A stretch of 11,910 nt of DNA, taken from contig JAZSLG010000073.1 in the NCBI GenBank assembly GCA_045535235.1, forward strand, positions 1 to 11,910, written 5' to 3'. The notes below the pieces were generated by a model. That model saw nothing but the letters and a program-made list of their open reading frames with translations. It searched no databases and was not told where the DNA came from. The position numbers and the translations under genes were made by a program. The stretch is from Stercoripulliclostridium_A sp045535235 (GTDB lineage: Bacteria; Bacillota; Clostridia; Christensenellales; DTU072). Of this stretch, positions 1 through 6,354 are shown in pieces (positions within the stretch are counted from its first letter, which is position 1; each line of letters starts with the position of its first letter).

Positions 1-60
1 CATGTCGTTCTGTGAGCCAAGGAGTTGTAGTTAACACTTGTCTTCCTAAGACCGCTTGGC

Positions 61-141
61 CTCCGACTTCGCCCAGACGGTCGGCTTACATATGATCTGC
101 TCCACTATGGTAATCCATAAAGTTCCGTCAGTCGCAGGTCA
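61..141 (-). promoter_or_regulatory. ZTP (pfl-motif) riboswitch aptamer
   Basis: The minus strand folds into the ZTP riboswitch architecture. A P1 stem is made by GACCTGC (134-140) and GCAGATC (94-100) with one mismatch. Inside it lies a P2 hairpin closed by TTATGG/CCATAG, followed by the conserved GGAGC. Downstream is a P3 hairpin, CCGAC/GTCGG (63-83), whose loop carries CCGTCTGGGC, close to the family consensus CCGCCTGGGC. The pseudoknot is retained by covariation: the usual GGCG/CGCC pair appears here as GACGG pairing with CCGTC. This class senses ZTP/ZMP and usually controls purine or one-carbon (folate) genes such as purH, glyA or folD. The regulated gene lies left of base 1. Downstream of the aptamer, GCCAAG and CTTGGC (55-60 and 16-21 on +) plus a GTCTT/AAGAC hairpin could form the expression platform. 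No T-run terminator is complete inside the window. Confidence 0.75.
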
Positions 142-148
142 CGTTAAT

Positions 149-178
149 AATATATCACAGGGACAAGAACAAAGTCAA
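149..178 (-). promoter_or_regulatory. Promoter for the riboswitch leader
   Basis: On the minus strand TTGACT (173-178) is followed after 18 nt by TATATT (149-154). Transcription would start a few bases before the P1 stem of the ZTP aptamer, as expected for a riboswitch leader. Confidence 0.55.
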
Positions 179-202
179 ATAAAAAACGCCCACTCCATCT
201 TA

Positions 203-222
203 AAATATATCTAGATATATTT
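203..222. repeat. Perfect 20-bp AT-rich palindrome
   Basis: A perfect palindrome with core ATCTAGAT, flanked by AT-rich arms, lies 24 bp upstream of the -35 box of the riboswitch promoter and just past the feoB terminator. It could be an operator or upstream activating site, or a cruciform with no role. No protein can be assigned from sequence. Confidence 0.35.
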
Positions 223-227
223 AGCAC

Positions 228-259
228 AAAAAGAAAGAAACTCCCTCAAGAGTCCCTTT
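228..259 (-). terminator. Rho-independent terminator of feoAB
   Basis: On the minus strand AAAGGGACTC pairs with GAGTTTCTTT (10 bp, two G-U pairs) around a 6-nt loop, followed by CTTTTT. It starts 36 nt after the feoB stop codon, so it ends the feo operon before the next promoter. Confidence 0.55.
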
Positions 260-294
260 CAATTCGCTAAATACATTTCTACGGCAAAAACCGA

Positions 295-2646
295 TTATTT
301 TTTATTAGATTGACATTGGTCCTTTACGGAGCATCCTGCACATCCGCAACCACAACCTACGCTTTTGTTCTTTTTCTTAAAGACCTTTTTAGCCAAATTC
401 TTAACGAAATCAAAGTTTAGCTTGCCTTTGTTATAAAGAACGATGCATACTATTACGAGCGCCCATACTGCAAGAATGATAAATACGGTCCACCACCAAG
501 AGCCGATCAGATATATCATAGTCGATACGATATAGCTGGTAGCTACCCAGAATATTAGGGTGCCGGTAAATTTTTTCTTGGTGGAAAGTTCGCCTTTTGC
601 CGCCGCAACCGCCGCAAAGCAAGGTATGGTCGTCATGTTAAATACGATAAAGCTAATCATTGCAGGAATGGTCGCACCAGTTGCTTGAATCATAACTGCT
701 ACTTCTGCAACACCTTCCTCGGTTCCTTCAAAGCCTGCAACTATACAAGCGGCAAGAGTACCAAAGGTTGCAATAACGTTTTCTTTTGCGATAAGACCGG
801 TGATAGCGCCTACTGCGAATACCCAACCCATAGCACCAAGTTGACTACCAAAGCCTAGGGGAGTAAAGATAGGTTGAATTAGTCCGCCAAGTCCGGCAAG
901 GATACTTTCATCTATTCTTTCGTCGGTAAGGAATTCCCATTTCCAGTTAAAGTGGCTAATGAACCAAATTATAATGGTGGAAATTAGAATAATCGTGAAT
1001 GCCTTTTGGATAAAGTGCTTTGCCTTGTCCCACAAGTGTAGCATTAGATTTCTAAATTGGGGACTATGATAATCGGGTAGTTCCATAATGAACGGAGGTA
1101 CTTCCCCTTTCATAGTCGTCGAACGCATGAGTAGTACGGAAAGTATTGCAACAACTATACCGATTACGTACATTCCATAGGTGATAAGATCTGCGTTACC
1201 AACGCCGAAAACTTGCATTATACCACCTGCAACTGCGGTAAGTATGGGAAGCTTTGCGCCACAGCTAAAGAAAGGTATGACGCGAATGGTTGCCACTCTT
1301 TCGTTCTCGTTTGCAAGAGTACGAGTGTTGATCATGGCGGGAACAGAGCAACCAAATCCCATTATCATGGGCATAAACGCTCTACCGGAAAGCCCAAACT
1401 TGCGGAATATTTTGTCTAGCATAAATGCTACACGTGCCATATAACCACTGTCTTCCAAGATGGAGAAGAATAGGAAGAGGAGTAGAATTTGGGGTAAGAA
1501 GCTAAGAACTGCAAAGATACCACCGAAGATACCATCACAAATTAGTCCCGTGAACCACTCTGCTATGCCGGCTGACTCCATTGCACCCATTATCACTTCG
1601 CCAAGAGAGGCGGTTGCAAGGTCAAGTAGGTTAAAGAGTATTACGCCGGGTGAGGCTAAGCCACCATCACCGAATACGCCCTCGAAAGCAGTACCTTCAC
1701 AAGACACCCAATCAGCGAGAGGGCCTGCGCCCAACCACAACATATTTTCACTAAAAGTGAGATGGAAAACTGCAAACAATATGATGAAGAATAACGGTAT
1801 TCCTAGGAATTTGTGGGTGAAAACGCGGTCTATCTTTTCCGATTTAGTAAGTTCGCTAACCTTTCTCGGTTTTTTAGTAAGAGTGGGAGAATAATATCCT
1901 ACTATATATTTATAACGACTATCGGCAATCAACGCCTCAAAATCGTCGCCAAACAACTCGTCGTCAAAGCCTTCTTTGAACTCCTCTACCATCTTTGCAG
2001 AAGCGGGGTGAGATGCTACTTCCAACTCATCCATTTCCACCAACTTTACCGCGTGGAAAAGTGCGTTATCGACACCTTGACCGGAAAGTGCAATACGACA
2101 GTCGTTAATAAGGTGAATAAGAGCAGTTTTTTCTAATACAGTCTTGCCCTTTCTCGCTACCTTACTGGTTTCATACGCGCGCTCCATTAGTTCGTTAATG
2201 CCCTTGCCACGTAGAGCAGAAATTTCTACTACGGGAAGACCTATTTTTTCTTCAAGAGCTTTGGCATCGATTTTATCTCCGCGCTTGGTAAGCTCGTCCA
2301 TCATATTTAGAGCAATAATAACCGGAACGTCTATTTCCATTATTTGCGTGGTGAGATACAAGTTGCGCTCAAGGTTAGTCGCGTCAACAATGTTTATAAC
2401 GCAATCGGGTTTCTCATCAAGGATAAAATTACGAGATATTACTTCCTCTGGAGTGTAGGGAGAAAGTGAATATATGCCGGGGAGGTCAACTATAGAAATA
2501 GGTTCGGCGCATTTCTTGTACGTACCCTCTTTCTTATCAACCGTAACGCCGGGCCAGTTGCCTACGTGTGCAGTTGATCCGGTTAATGCGTTAAATAAAG
2601 TGGTCTTACCACTATTGGGATTACCGGCTAGAGCAAATCTAATCAT
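295..2646 (-). CDS. feoB: Ferrous iron transporter FeoB
   Basis: FeoB is the inner-membrane Fe(II) permease with a cytosolic GTPase domain. In the 783-aa product the G motifs are clear: G1 GNPNSGKT (residues 8-15), G2 T35, G3 DLPG (54-57), G4 NMMD (114-117) and G5 SALRG (143-147). The hydrophobic C-terminal half holds both inverted Gate regions, including the conserved GFGCSVPA and FFSCGAKLPI segments. The length is normal for bacterial FeoB. The start chosen is ATG at 2646, not the in-frame ATG at 2670. It follows GGAGGGAAGAAA at proper spacing, overlaps the feoA stop as ATGA, and begins with the family-typical MIRFALAGNPN. The last 20 or so residues are cysteine-rich (GCGCGCAGC...C). Many Bacillota carry a similar motif as a separate FeoB-associated Cys-rich protein, so here it may be a fused metal-handling tail. 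The gene is co-transcribed with feoA. Confidence 0.97.
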   Translation of the reverse strand: MIRFALAGNPNSGKTTLFNALTGSTAHVGNWPGVTVDKKEGTYKKCAEPISIVDLPGIYSLSPYTPEEVISRNFILDEKPDCVINIVDATNLERNLYLTTQIMEIDVPVIIALNMMDELTKRGDKIDAKALEEKIGLPVVEISALRGKGINELMERAYETSKVARKGKTVLEKTALIHLINDCRIALSGQGVDNALFHAVKLVEMDELEVASHPASAKMVEEFKEGFDDELFGDDFEALIADSRYKYIVGYYSPTLTKKPRKVSELTKSEKIDRVFTHKFLGIPLFFIILFAVFHLTFSENMLWLGAGPLADWVSCEGTAFEGVFGDGGLASPGVILFNLLDLATASLGEVIMGAMESAGIAEWFTGLICDGIFGGIFAVLSFLPQILLLFLFFSILEDSGYMARVAFMLDKIFRKFGLSGRAFMPMIMGFGCSVPAMINTRTLANENERVATIRVIPFFSCGAKLPILTAVAGGIMQVFGVGNADLITYGMYVIGIVVAILSVLLMRSTTMKGEVPPFIMELPDYHSPQFRNLMLHLWDKAKHFIQKAFTIILISTIIIWFISHFNWKWEFLTDERIDESILAGLGGLIQPIFTPLGFGSQLGAMGWVFAVGAITGLIAKENVIATFGTLAACIVAGFEGTEEGVAEVAVMIQATGATIPAMISFIVFNMTTIPCFAAVAAAKGELSTKKKFTGTLIFWVATSYIVSTMIYLIGSWWWTVFIILAVWALVIVCIVLYNKGKLNFDFVKNLAKKVFKKKNKSVGCGCGCAGCSVKDQCQSNKK

Positions 2647-2879
2647 TTTCTTCCCTCCATTACAACACATTCAGCTTCGCTTTTGCGAAGAGTGAGTTCA
2701 TAACCACGAATAGTTATTTCAATAGGATCGCCTAGGGGTGCACGCTTACGCATTATGATTTCCGCACTGGGAGTAACACCCATATCGAAAAGGCGACGAC
2801 GAATTTTGCCTTCCCCTTCTACGATTTTAACCTTGCCGTACTCTCCAATTTTGTACTCACTGAGTCGTTTTTCTTTCAT
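2643..2879 (-). CDS. feoA: FeoA-domain protein
   Basis: This is a 78-aa SH3-like FeoA protein, a small cytosolic partner required for FeoB-mediated ferrous iron uptake. Typical features are the LSEYKIGEYGKV start, the RRRLFDMGVTPSAEI segment (the conserved RRL.D.G..PG region) and RKRAPLGDPIEITIRGYELTLR. The start at 2879 is set by TTGGAGGCAAATTA directly upstream. A longer open frame back to 2957 reads AT-rich promoter sequence and would start inside the -35 box, so it was not used. Its stop TGA overlaps the feoB ATG, indicating translational coupling. Confidence 0.95.
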   Translation of the reverse strand: MKEKRLSEYKIGEYGKVKIVEGEGKIRRRLFDMGVTPSAEIIMRKRAPLGDPIEITIRGYELTLRKSEAECVVMEGRK

Positions 2880-2902
2880 TAATTTGCCTCCAAACACAAA
2901 TG

Positions 2903-2924
2903 TGAAATTTATTTCAGTTTTCGA
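2903..2924. repeat. Operator-like repeat, copy 1 (feoA leader)
   Basis: TGAAATTTATTTCA is an inverted repeat (TGAAAT/ATTTCA) followed by GTTTTCGA. It lies between the feo transcription start and feoA. A second copy at 2977-2998 matches 18 of 22 positions in the same orientation. Confidence 0.4.
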
Positions 2925-2928
2925 TATT

Positions 2929-2957
2929 ATTATAATAATATGATTTGGAGTTGTCAA
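2929..2957 (-). promoter_or_regulatory. feoAB promoter with palindromic operator
   Basis: A fully consensus promoter on the minus strand: TTGACA (2952-2957), 17-nt spacer, TATAAT (2929-2934). The -10 box sits inside a perfect 18-bp palindrome, ATATTATTATAATAATAT (2924-2941). A promoter this strong would need repression when iron is plentiful, and the palindrome is well placed for a Fur- or DtxR-type regulator. No exact textbook Fur or DtxR box is seen, so the regulator is not identified. Confidence 0.8.
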
Positions 2958-2976
2958 GCGTTACAACAAAAAAATA

Positions 2977-2998
2977 TGAAAAAAATTTCAGTTTTAGA
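2977..2998. repeat. Operator-like repeat, copy 2 (upstream of tetR)
   Basis: TGAAAAAAATTTCA (TGAAA/TTTCA) followed by GTTTTAGA lies just upstream of the tetR -35 box. It is paired with the copy at 2903-2924, and the two flank the divergent promoters. This fits binding sites for the divergent TetR regulator or another shared factor. Confidence 0.4.
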
Positions 2999-3005
2999 AT
3001 TTGGG

Positions 3006-3034
3006 TTGCAAAATTATTAATAAAAAGATATAAT
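3006..3034 (+). promoter_or_regulatory. Promoter of the TetR regulator gene
   Basis: TTGCAA (3006-3011), 17-nt spacer, TATAAT (3029-3034). An ATG at 3033 overlaps this -10 box and so cannot be the translation start. Confidence 0.7.
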
Positions 3035-3065
3035 GATGTTAACAAATAAAGGAGAGTGTGCTTTA

Positions 3066-3668
3066 ATGGGTGAAAGCATAAGGACGCCACAACAAAAACG
3101 TAGTATCGATAAAAAAAATCGTATCATCGAAGCAGGATACGAACTTTTTGCGCGCGACGGATATTTTAATACAAATACGGCTCAAATTGCAAAACACGCA
3201 GGTGTATCGACGGGGATTGTGTATGGTTACTTCCGTGACAAAAGAGATATTCTTTTAGAGGTATTATCAATTTACGTAGACAAGGTATTTAATCCTATTA
3301 TGGAAATCTTTGACAACCTAGAAACTCCTCTTGATTTTGAAAGCTTACTTTCTACCATTATTGATAGCACTATAGAAATTCACAAGCATAACGCAAGCAT
3401 ACACGAGGCATTGCATTCGTTATCCTCTTCCGACGAAGCCGTAGGCAACAAATTCCTAGAAATTGAAAAGGATATGACGGTAAACATTGTTGATACCCTA
3501 AAAGGTTTGGGCTACTCCCCTTGCGACCTGTACGAGCGCGTGCACCTTGCAATGGAAATGATACAATCCTACGCCCACGAATGTGTCTACGATTTGCACG
3601 ATTATATTGATTATAATAAAATGCGCGCGAACATAATAAAAGTATTACTTGCGCTCTTCAAAGATTGA
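3066..3668 (+). CDS. TetR/AcrR family transcriptional regulator
   Basis: A 200-aa one-component regulator. Residues about 15-60 form the TetR DNA-binding domain: NRIIEAGYELFARDGYF, then the helix-turn-helix TAQIAKHAGVSTGIVYGYFRDKRDIL, with the signature YGYF.DK..L. The remaining, mostly helical, part is the variable ligand-binding and dimerisation domain, and no ligand can be read from it. The start at 3066 follows AAAGGAG at 11 nt and leaves a normal leader after the promoter. An upstream in-frame ATG at 3033 lies in the -10 box. The gene is divergent from feoAB, and a repeated TGAAA...TTTCA element lies on each side of the intergenic region. Control of feo and of its own gene is therefore possible, but TetR control of feo is not a standard theme and is inference. 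Confidence 0.9.
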   Translation: MGESIRTPQQKRSIDKKNRIIEAGYELFARDGYFNTNTAQIAKHAGVSTGIVYGYFRDKRDILLEVLSIYVDKVFNPIMEIFDNLETPLDFESLLSTIIDSTIEIHKHNASIHEALHSLSSSDEAVGNKFLEIEKDMTVNIVDTLKGLGYSPCDLYERVHLAMEMIQSYAHECVYDLHDYIDYNKMRANIIKVLLALFKD

Positions 3669-3678
3669 TAACAATAAG

Positions 3679-3701
3679 AAAGCACCCGGTTGGGTGCTTT
3701 T
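3679..3701. terminator. Bidirectional Rho-independent terminator
   Basis: AAAGCACCC-GGTT-GGGTGCTTT, a 9-bp stem with a tetraloop and a T-run on each strand, lies between the convergent tetR gene and the lipoprotein gene and serves both. Confidence 0.85.
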
Positions 3702-3704
3702 AAT

Positions 3705-4811
3705 TTATACCGTTCTTATAGTTATAACCGGACGTATTCCTACTACCGCGTCCAAATTTACCGAACATAACGATGCCGTTCCAATAGTACCATCGTAGTG
3801 TACGACGTTTCCCTCGTTAATATGTTTACCACTAGTACGCAACCACCATGATGAGTAATAGTGACCGGCAATTTCTTTTACGGTAAAGCCCTTTGCCACT
3901 TGATAATCTTTGACCTCCACTCCACCAACTTTTGATTCCTCTTTTTTAAGGTCGTACTTTGTATTTATTTCCCAATAAGAAGGTACGTACATTTTGTCTA
4001 TAGAAGAAGTATCCATTCCTTGAGTTAGCATGAACGCGCTTTCACCCGGACGATTTAGTACCGTGTTTTCGTATATTGATTGACGCTCACGCAAGGAAAA
4101 AATTTCATTTATTAAAGTGTTGTTCAAGTAATTACGCAAGGCGCTTGGAGCATAGTCGTTTGCACTATATGGAGTGCCAATTAGGGTCCCTAAGCTTTGA
4201 TTATAGGTTCCCGTAGCATTAAAACAGTGTTCGGCGATAACGTTATCACAAAGAAGTACGGCACGTCCGTTATTTTCTTCTAACACTCTCCATTTTATCT
4301 TTTGTACCTTAAAGAAATATAACCCGCCTTCTTTGATTTCCAATCCGTTTGAAAGGCGCACGTTCTCGTTTTCCTTAGCACCAACCAAACAAGCATATTC
4401 TTTGTTGTCGTAGGTATAATATCCGTTTGCACCGGCTACCAATTGTCCTTCGTTGCTTACCAAGTTGCTCAAGACCTCGTTAAGCTGTAAATCAACTGCT
4501 TCTTGGGGTAACGTTCCGTAATAAATATAGGTTACTCCTTCAACAGTTTCTCTTTCATACTCGGCCTTGGGTACTACGACTACGTTTATTTGATTATCGT
4601 CATCGCCTTGGTTGTTATCGTTGCCGGCATTATCATTGGAGTTATTGGTATTTTGTTCGTCGTTAATTTGTAATTCTTCACCACAAACGTCACAACGGGA
4701 ATTGCCGTCCTCGTCCAAATGGTAATCACATTCTTTATTACACGCAACAAGCCCTATCACAAGAGATAGACAAAGCGCAAATATTAAAAATAAAGTTAAA
4801 ATCTTTTTCAT
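3705..4811 (-). CDS. Secreted lipoprotein with DUF6273-like domain
   Basis: A 368-aa predicted lipoprotein of unknown function. Residues 1-24 are a lipoprotein signal (MKK, hydrophobic core, lipobox LVAC with Cys24). Directly after it comes C28-x2-H31 ... C40-x2-C43 (CDYH..., CDVCGEEL), a short zinc-ribbon-like motif found in many secreted Clostridia proteins. An Asn/Asp/Gln-rich linker follows (about 50-76). The C-terminal half resembles DUF6273: SALRNYLNNTLINEIF, a hydrophobic core, WWLRTSG and a final VVGIRPVITI. These domains occur on surface and secreted proteins of Bacillota, and the ligand is not known. No clear Shine-Dalgarno precedes the ATG, although the signal peptide makes the start secure. 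The gene is single and ends at the shared terminator with tetR. Confidence 0.85.
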   Translation of the reverse strand: MKKILTLFLIFALCLSLVIGLVACNKECDYHLDEDGNSRCDVCGEELQINDEQNTNNSNDNAGNDNNQGDDDNQINVVVVPKAEYERETVEGVTYIYYGTLPQEAVDLQLNEVLSNLVSNEGQLVAGANGYYTYDNKEYACLVGAKENENVRLSNGLEIKEGGLYFFKVQKIKWRVLEENNGRAVLLCDNVIAEHCFNATGTYNQSLGTLIGTPYSANDYAPSALRNYLNNTLINEIFSLRERQSIYENTVLNRPGESAFMLTQGMDTSSIDKMYVPSYWEINTKYDLKKEESKVGGVEVKDYQVAKGFTVKEIAGHYYSSWWLRTSGKHINEGNVVHYDGTIGTASLCSVNLDAVVGIRPVITIRTV

Positions 4812-4817
4812 ATTTTA

Positions 4818-4846
4818 ATAATACCACAAAAGTATGCCAAGTACAA
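4818..4846 (-). promoter_or_regulatory. Possible promoter of the lipoprotein gene
   Basis: On the minus strand there are two overlapping candidates: TTGTAC (4841-4846)-17-TATTAT (4818-4823), and TTGGCA (4835-4840)-17-TAAAAT (4812-4817). Either one would start transcription at or within a few bases of the ATG at 4811. With no Shine-Dalgarno visible, this suggests a leaderless or nearly leaderless message. Confidence 0.35.
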
Positions 4847-4903
4847 TGAAAGTTTAGTGAAAAAGCAAAACACACAACTTTTTAACGATTTTATTACAAT
4901 CAA

Positions 4904-4932
4904 TTGACAAACCATTCCCAATATATTAAAAT
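4904..4932 (+). promoter_or_regulatory. tRNA-Ala promoter
   Basis: TTGACA (4904-4909), 17-nt spacer, TAAAAT (4927-4932), placed 12 nt upstream of the tRNA 5' end. Confidence 0.75.
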
Positions 4933-4944
4933 TAAACTCGCCTT

Positions 4945-5020
<76 letters not shown>

Positions 5021-5028
5021 AATAATCA

Positions 5029-5062
5029 AAAAAGCCTGTTTTCTAACGAAAATGGGCTTTTT
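5029..5062. terminator. Terminator after tRNA-Ala, also downstream of integrase
   Basis: AAAAAGCCTGTTTTC pairs over 15 bp (two G-U pairs) with GAAAATGGGCTTTTT around loop TAAC. It ends in TTTTT on the plus strand and has an A-tract on the 5' side, so it can also work for the leftward integrase transcript. If the tRNA 3' end is the crossover point, this terminator belongs to the element. Confidence 0.75.
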
Positions 5063-5101
5063 CTTTACCTAAAAATCGTGATGACCTCTTTAATGCGCGT
5101 G

Positions 5102-6100
5102 TTACGTGCGCAATATTGAGGGTACTGCTCGGTTTTTTAGACGTAACATATAACGGACCAATTCGGTTTCTTCAAACTCACCGGCATTTCGTAATGCCAG
5201 GTATACGTCTGCCTGCGCTCGTTTACTATGTCCGCACCAACGTTGCACTACGTAGTCCGGTATTTCAAGCTCGTACGCATTCGTTATAAACGTGTGCCGG
5301 AAGATATGTCCGCTAAAGGGAAGATTTAGCCGGGCAAATAACCGGCGATAGTACCGGGACAAACTATCCGGTGTATTCTCCGGGAATATTCGCCCCGGCG
5401 TATCTAGGTAAGGTGCTAGCATTCCTATCAGCGGTTCCTCGATAGGAACGGTACGCACTCCGGCACGTGTTTTGGGCTTTACGAGTTCCAACGTTCCGCG
5501 CTCGAGCGACTTCTCCACTCTTATCGTTTTACGTTCCAAATCAACGTTGCGACGTTCGAGAGCAAGGCACTCGCCCTGTCGCAGTCCCGTAGCAAGTAAT
5601 AACCAAGTTTGCACGTAACGTTTCGGAACGTCGATTGCATGGAGAACGTCAACGTATTGCCGGTGGGTGAGCGCACCCAACGTCGGTTGCTCGTAATGCT
5701 CGAAAGACACAGCAAGATAAGGATTGAACGGAATAAGACGCAGCTCGAAAGCTTTACGTAAACTTGCGCTTATTACTGCAGCTACTTGTGTGCGCGTTGC
5801 CGGCATATCTATGCCCAACAAATACGACTGCAGTTCCATCGATTTTATATCAACAAGGGGACGTGTTCCAAACACCGGCACTACGTAATTTTTTACGTAA
5901 CCGGCTAGGTTCAAGTAGTAATTATACTTTACGTTGGGTTTTTTGTAAGTTTCTAACCAAGTTAAAAGCCACTCACCATAGGTGAGTGAGGTATCATACG
6001 TTACTTGCGCAGCTCGAAGGATGCTTAATTCCTCTTTGACGTTAGACAAGCCTAACGTAAGTTCCTGCAGTAACTGCAGCAACTCGTTCTCTTTATTCAT
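5102..6100 (-). CDS. int: Tyrosine recombinase / phage integrase
   Basis: A 332-aa site-specific recombinase that would integrate and excise the element at the tRNA. The N-terminal part has a coiled-coil-like start (1-32), then the arm/core-binding region around LTYGEWLLTWLETYK and KYNYYLNLAGYVKNYVVPVFG. The catalytic domain has Arg174 (ATGLRQGE), Lys208/210 (KPKTRAGVRTVPI), His265-x2-Arg268 (HIFRH), His291 (CGHS) and the nucleophile Tyr300 (ADVYLAL), so all catalytic residues are present. The length is ordinary for phage integrases, though the final 30 residues extend past the usual C-terminus. The start at 6100 follows GAGGAG at 6 nt. The gene points at the tRNA. Codon context is marked by very frequent ACGT tetranucleotides compared with feoB. 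Confidence 0.95.
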   Translation of the reverse strand: MNKENELLQLLQELTLGLSNVKEELSILRAAQVTYDTSLTYGEWLLTWLETYKKPNVKYNYYLNLAGYVKNYVVPVFGTRPLVDIKSMELQSYLLGIDMPATRTQVAAVISASLRKAFELRLIPFNPYLAVSFEHYEQPTLGALTHRQYVDVLHAIDVPKRYVQTWLLLATGLRQGECLALERRNVDLERKTIRVEKSLERGTLELVKPKTRAGVRTVPIEEPLIGMLAPYLDTPGRIFPENTPDSLSRYYRRLFARLNLPFSGHIFRHTFITNAYELEIPDYVVQRWCGHSKRAQADVYLALRNAGEFEETELVRYMLRLKNRAVPSILRT

Positions 6101-6141
6101 ACGTGCTCCTCTTCAGAGCTCCGACAACCACTTTTTATTAT

Positions 6142-6189
6142 ATATTACTTTTCGTTATTTCTTTGCACAAATTCAGGTTTGAATTTGTG
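6142..6189 (-). promoter_or_regulatory. Integrase promoter region with inverted-repeat operator
   Basis: A perfect 10-bp inverted repeat, CACAAATTCA-GGTT-TGAATTTGTG (6166-6189), overlaps a possible minus-strand -35 (TTGTGC, 6165-6170). A 17-nt spacer and TAATAT (6142-6147) follow; an overlapping TATAAT lies at 6137-6142. It could be the binding site for a regulator of integration or an integrase arm site. The promoter match is weak, while the inverted repeat itself is clear. Confidence 0.5.
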
Positions 6190-6288
6190 GGTTTGCTGGA
6201 AAAAGCGTAATGGACTACTAACGTCGTATAAGTCTATTGGGCTCGCCGAAAATCAACGTTATAAATCAAGCTGTAGTAAGGGTACTCC

Positions 6289-6302
6289 GCGGACTGGTCC
6301 GC
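6289..6302. repeat. GC-rich inverted repeat
   Basis: GCGGAC-TG-GTCCGC, a perfect palindromic arm pair with no T-run on either side, so not a classical terminator. It lies in the non-coding gap between the integrase promoter and the 3' end of the NERD gene. The rest of 6190-6354 shows no gene. Confidence 0.45.
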
Positions 6303-6308
6303 TATAAT

Positions 6309-6350
6309 CGCTTCGTTGCACTTCGCGCCCTACGGGCTTCGCTACGCTCG
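6309..6350. repeat. GC-rich CTTCG-type short repeat block
   Basis: A 42-bp block with four degenerate copies of CGCTTCG/CTTCGC/GCTTCGC/GCTCG around a GCCC-TAC-GGGC hairpin. It is much more GC-rich than its surroundings and ends 4 bp from the stop codon of the NERD gene. It resembles small palindromic intergenic repeats seen on mobile elements. Possible roles are mRNA 3' end protection or a recombination or replication site, but none is shown. Confidence 0.4.
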
Positions 6351-6354
6351 ATGG

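Noticed and set aside
1460..1894. 144-codon open frame on the plus strand inside feoB
   Set aside because: Antisense shadow of the FeoB membrane domain, with no start signals and biased composition.
6289..6338. Rho-independent terminator after the NERD gene
   Set aside because: The stems are GC-rich but no T-run follows on the minus strand; called as repeats instead.
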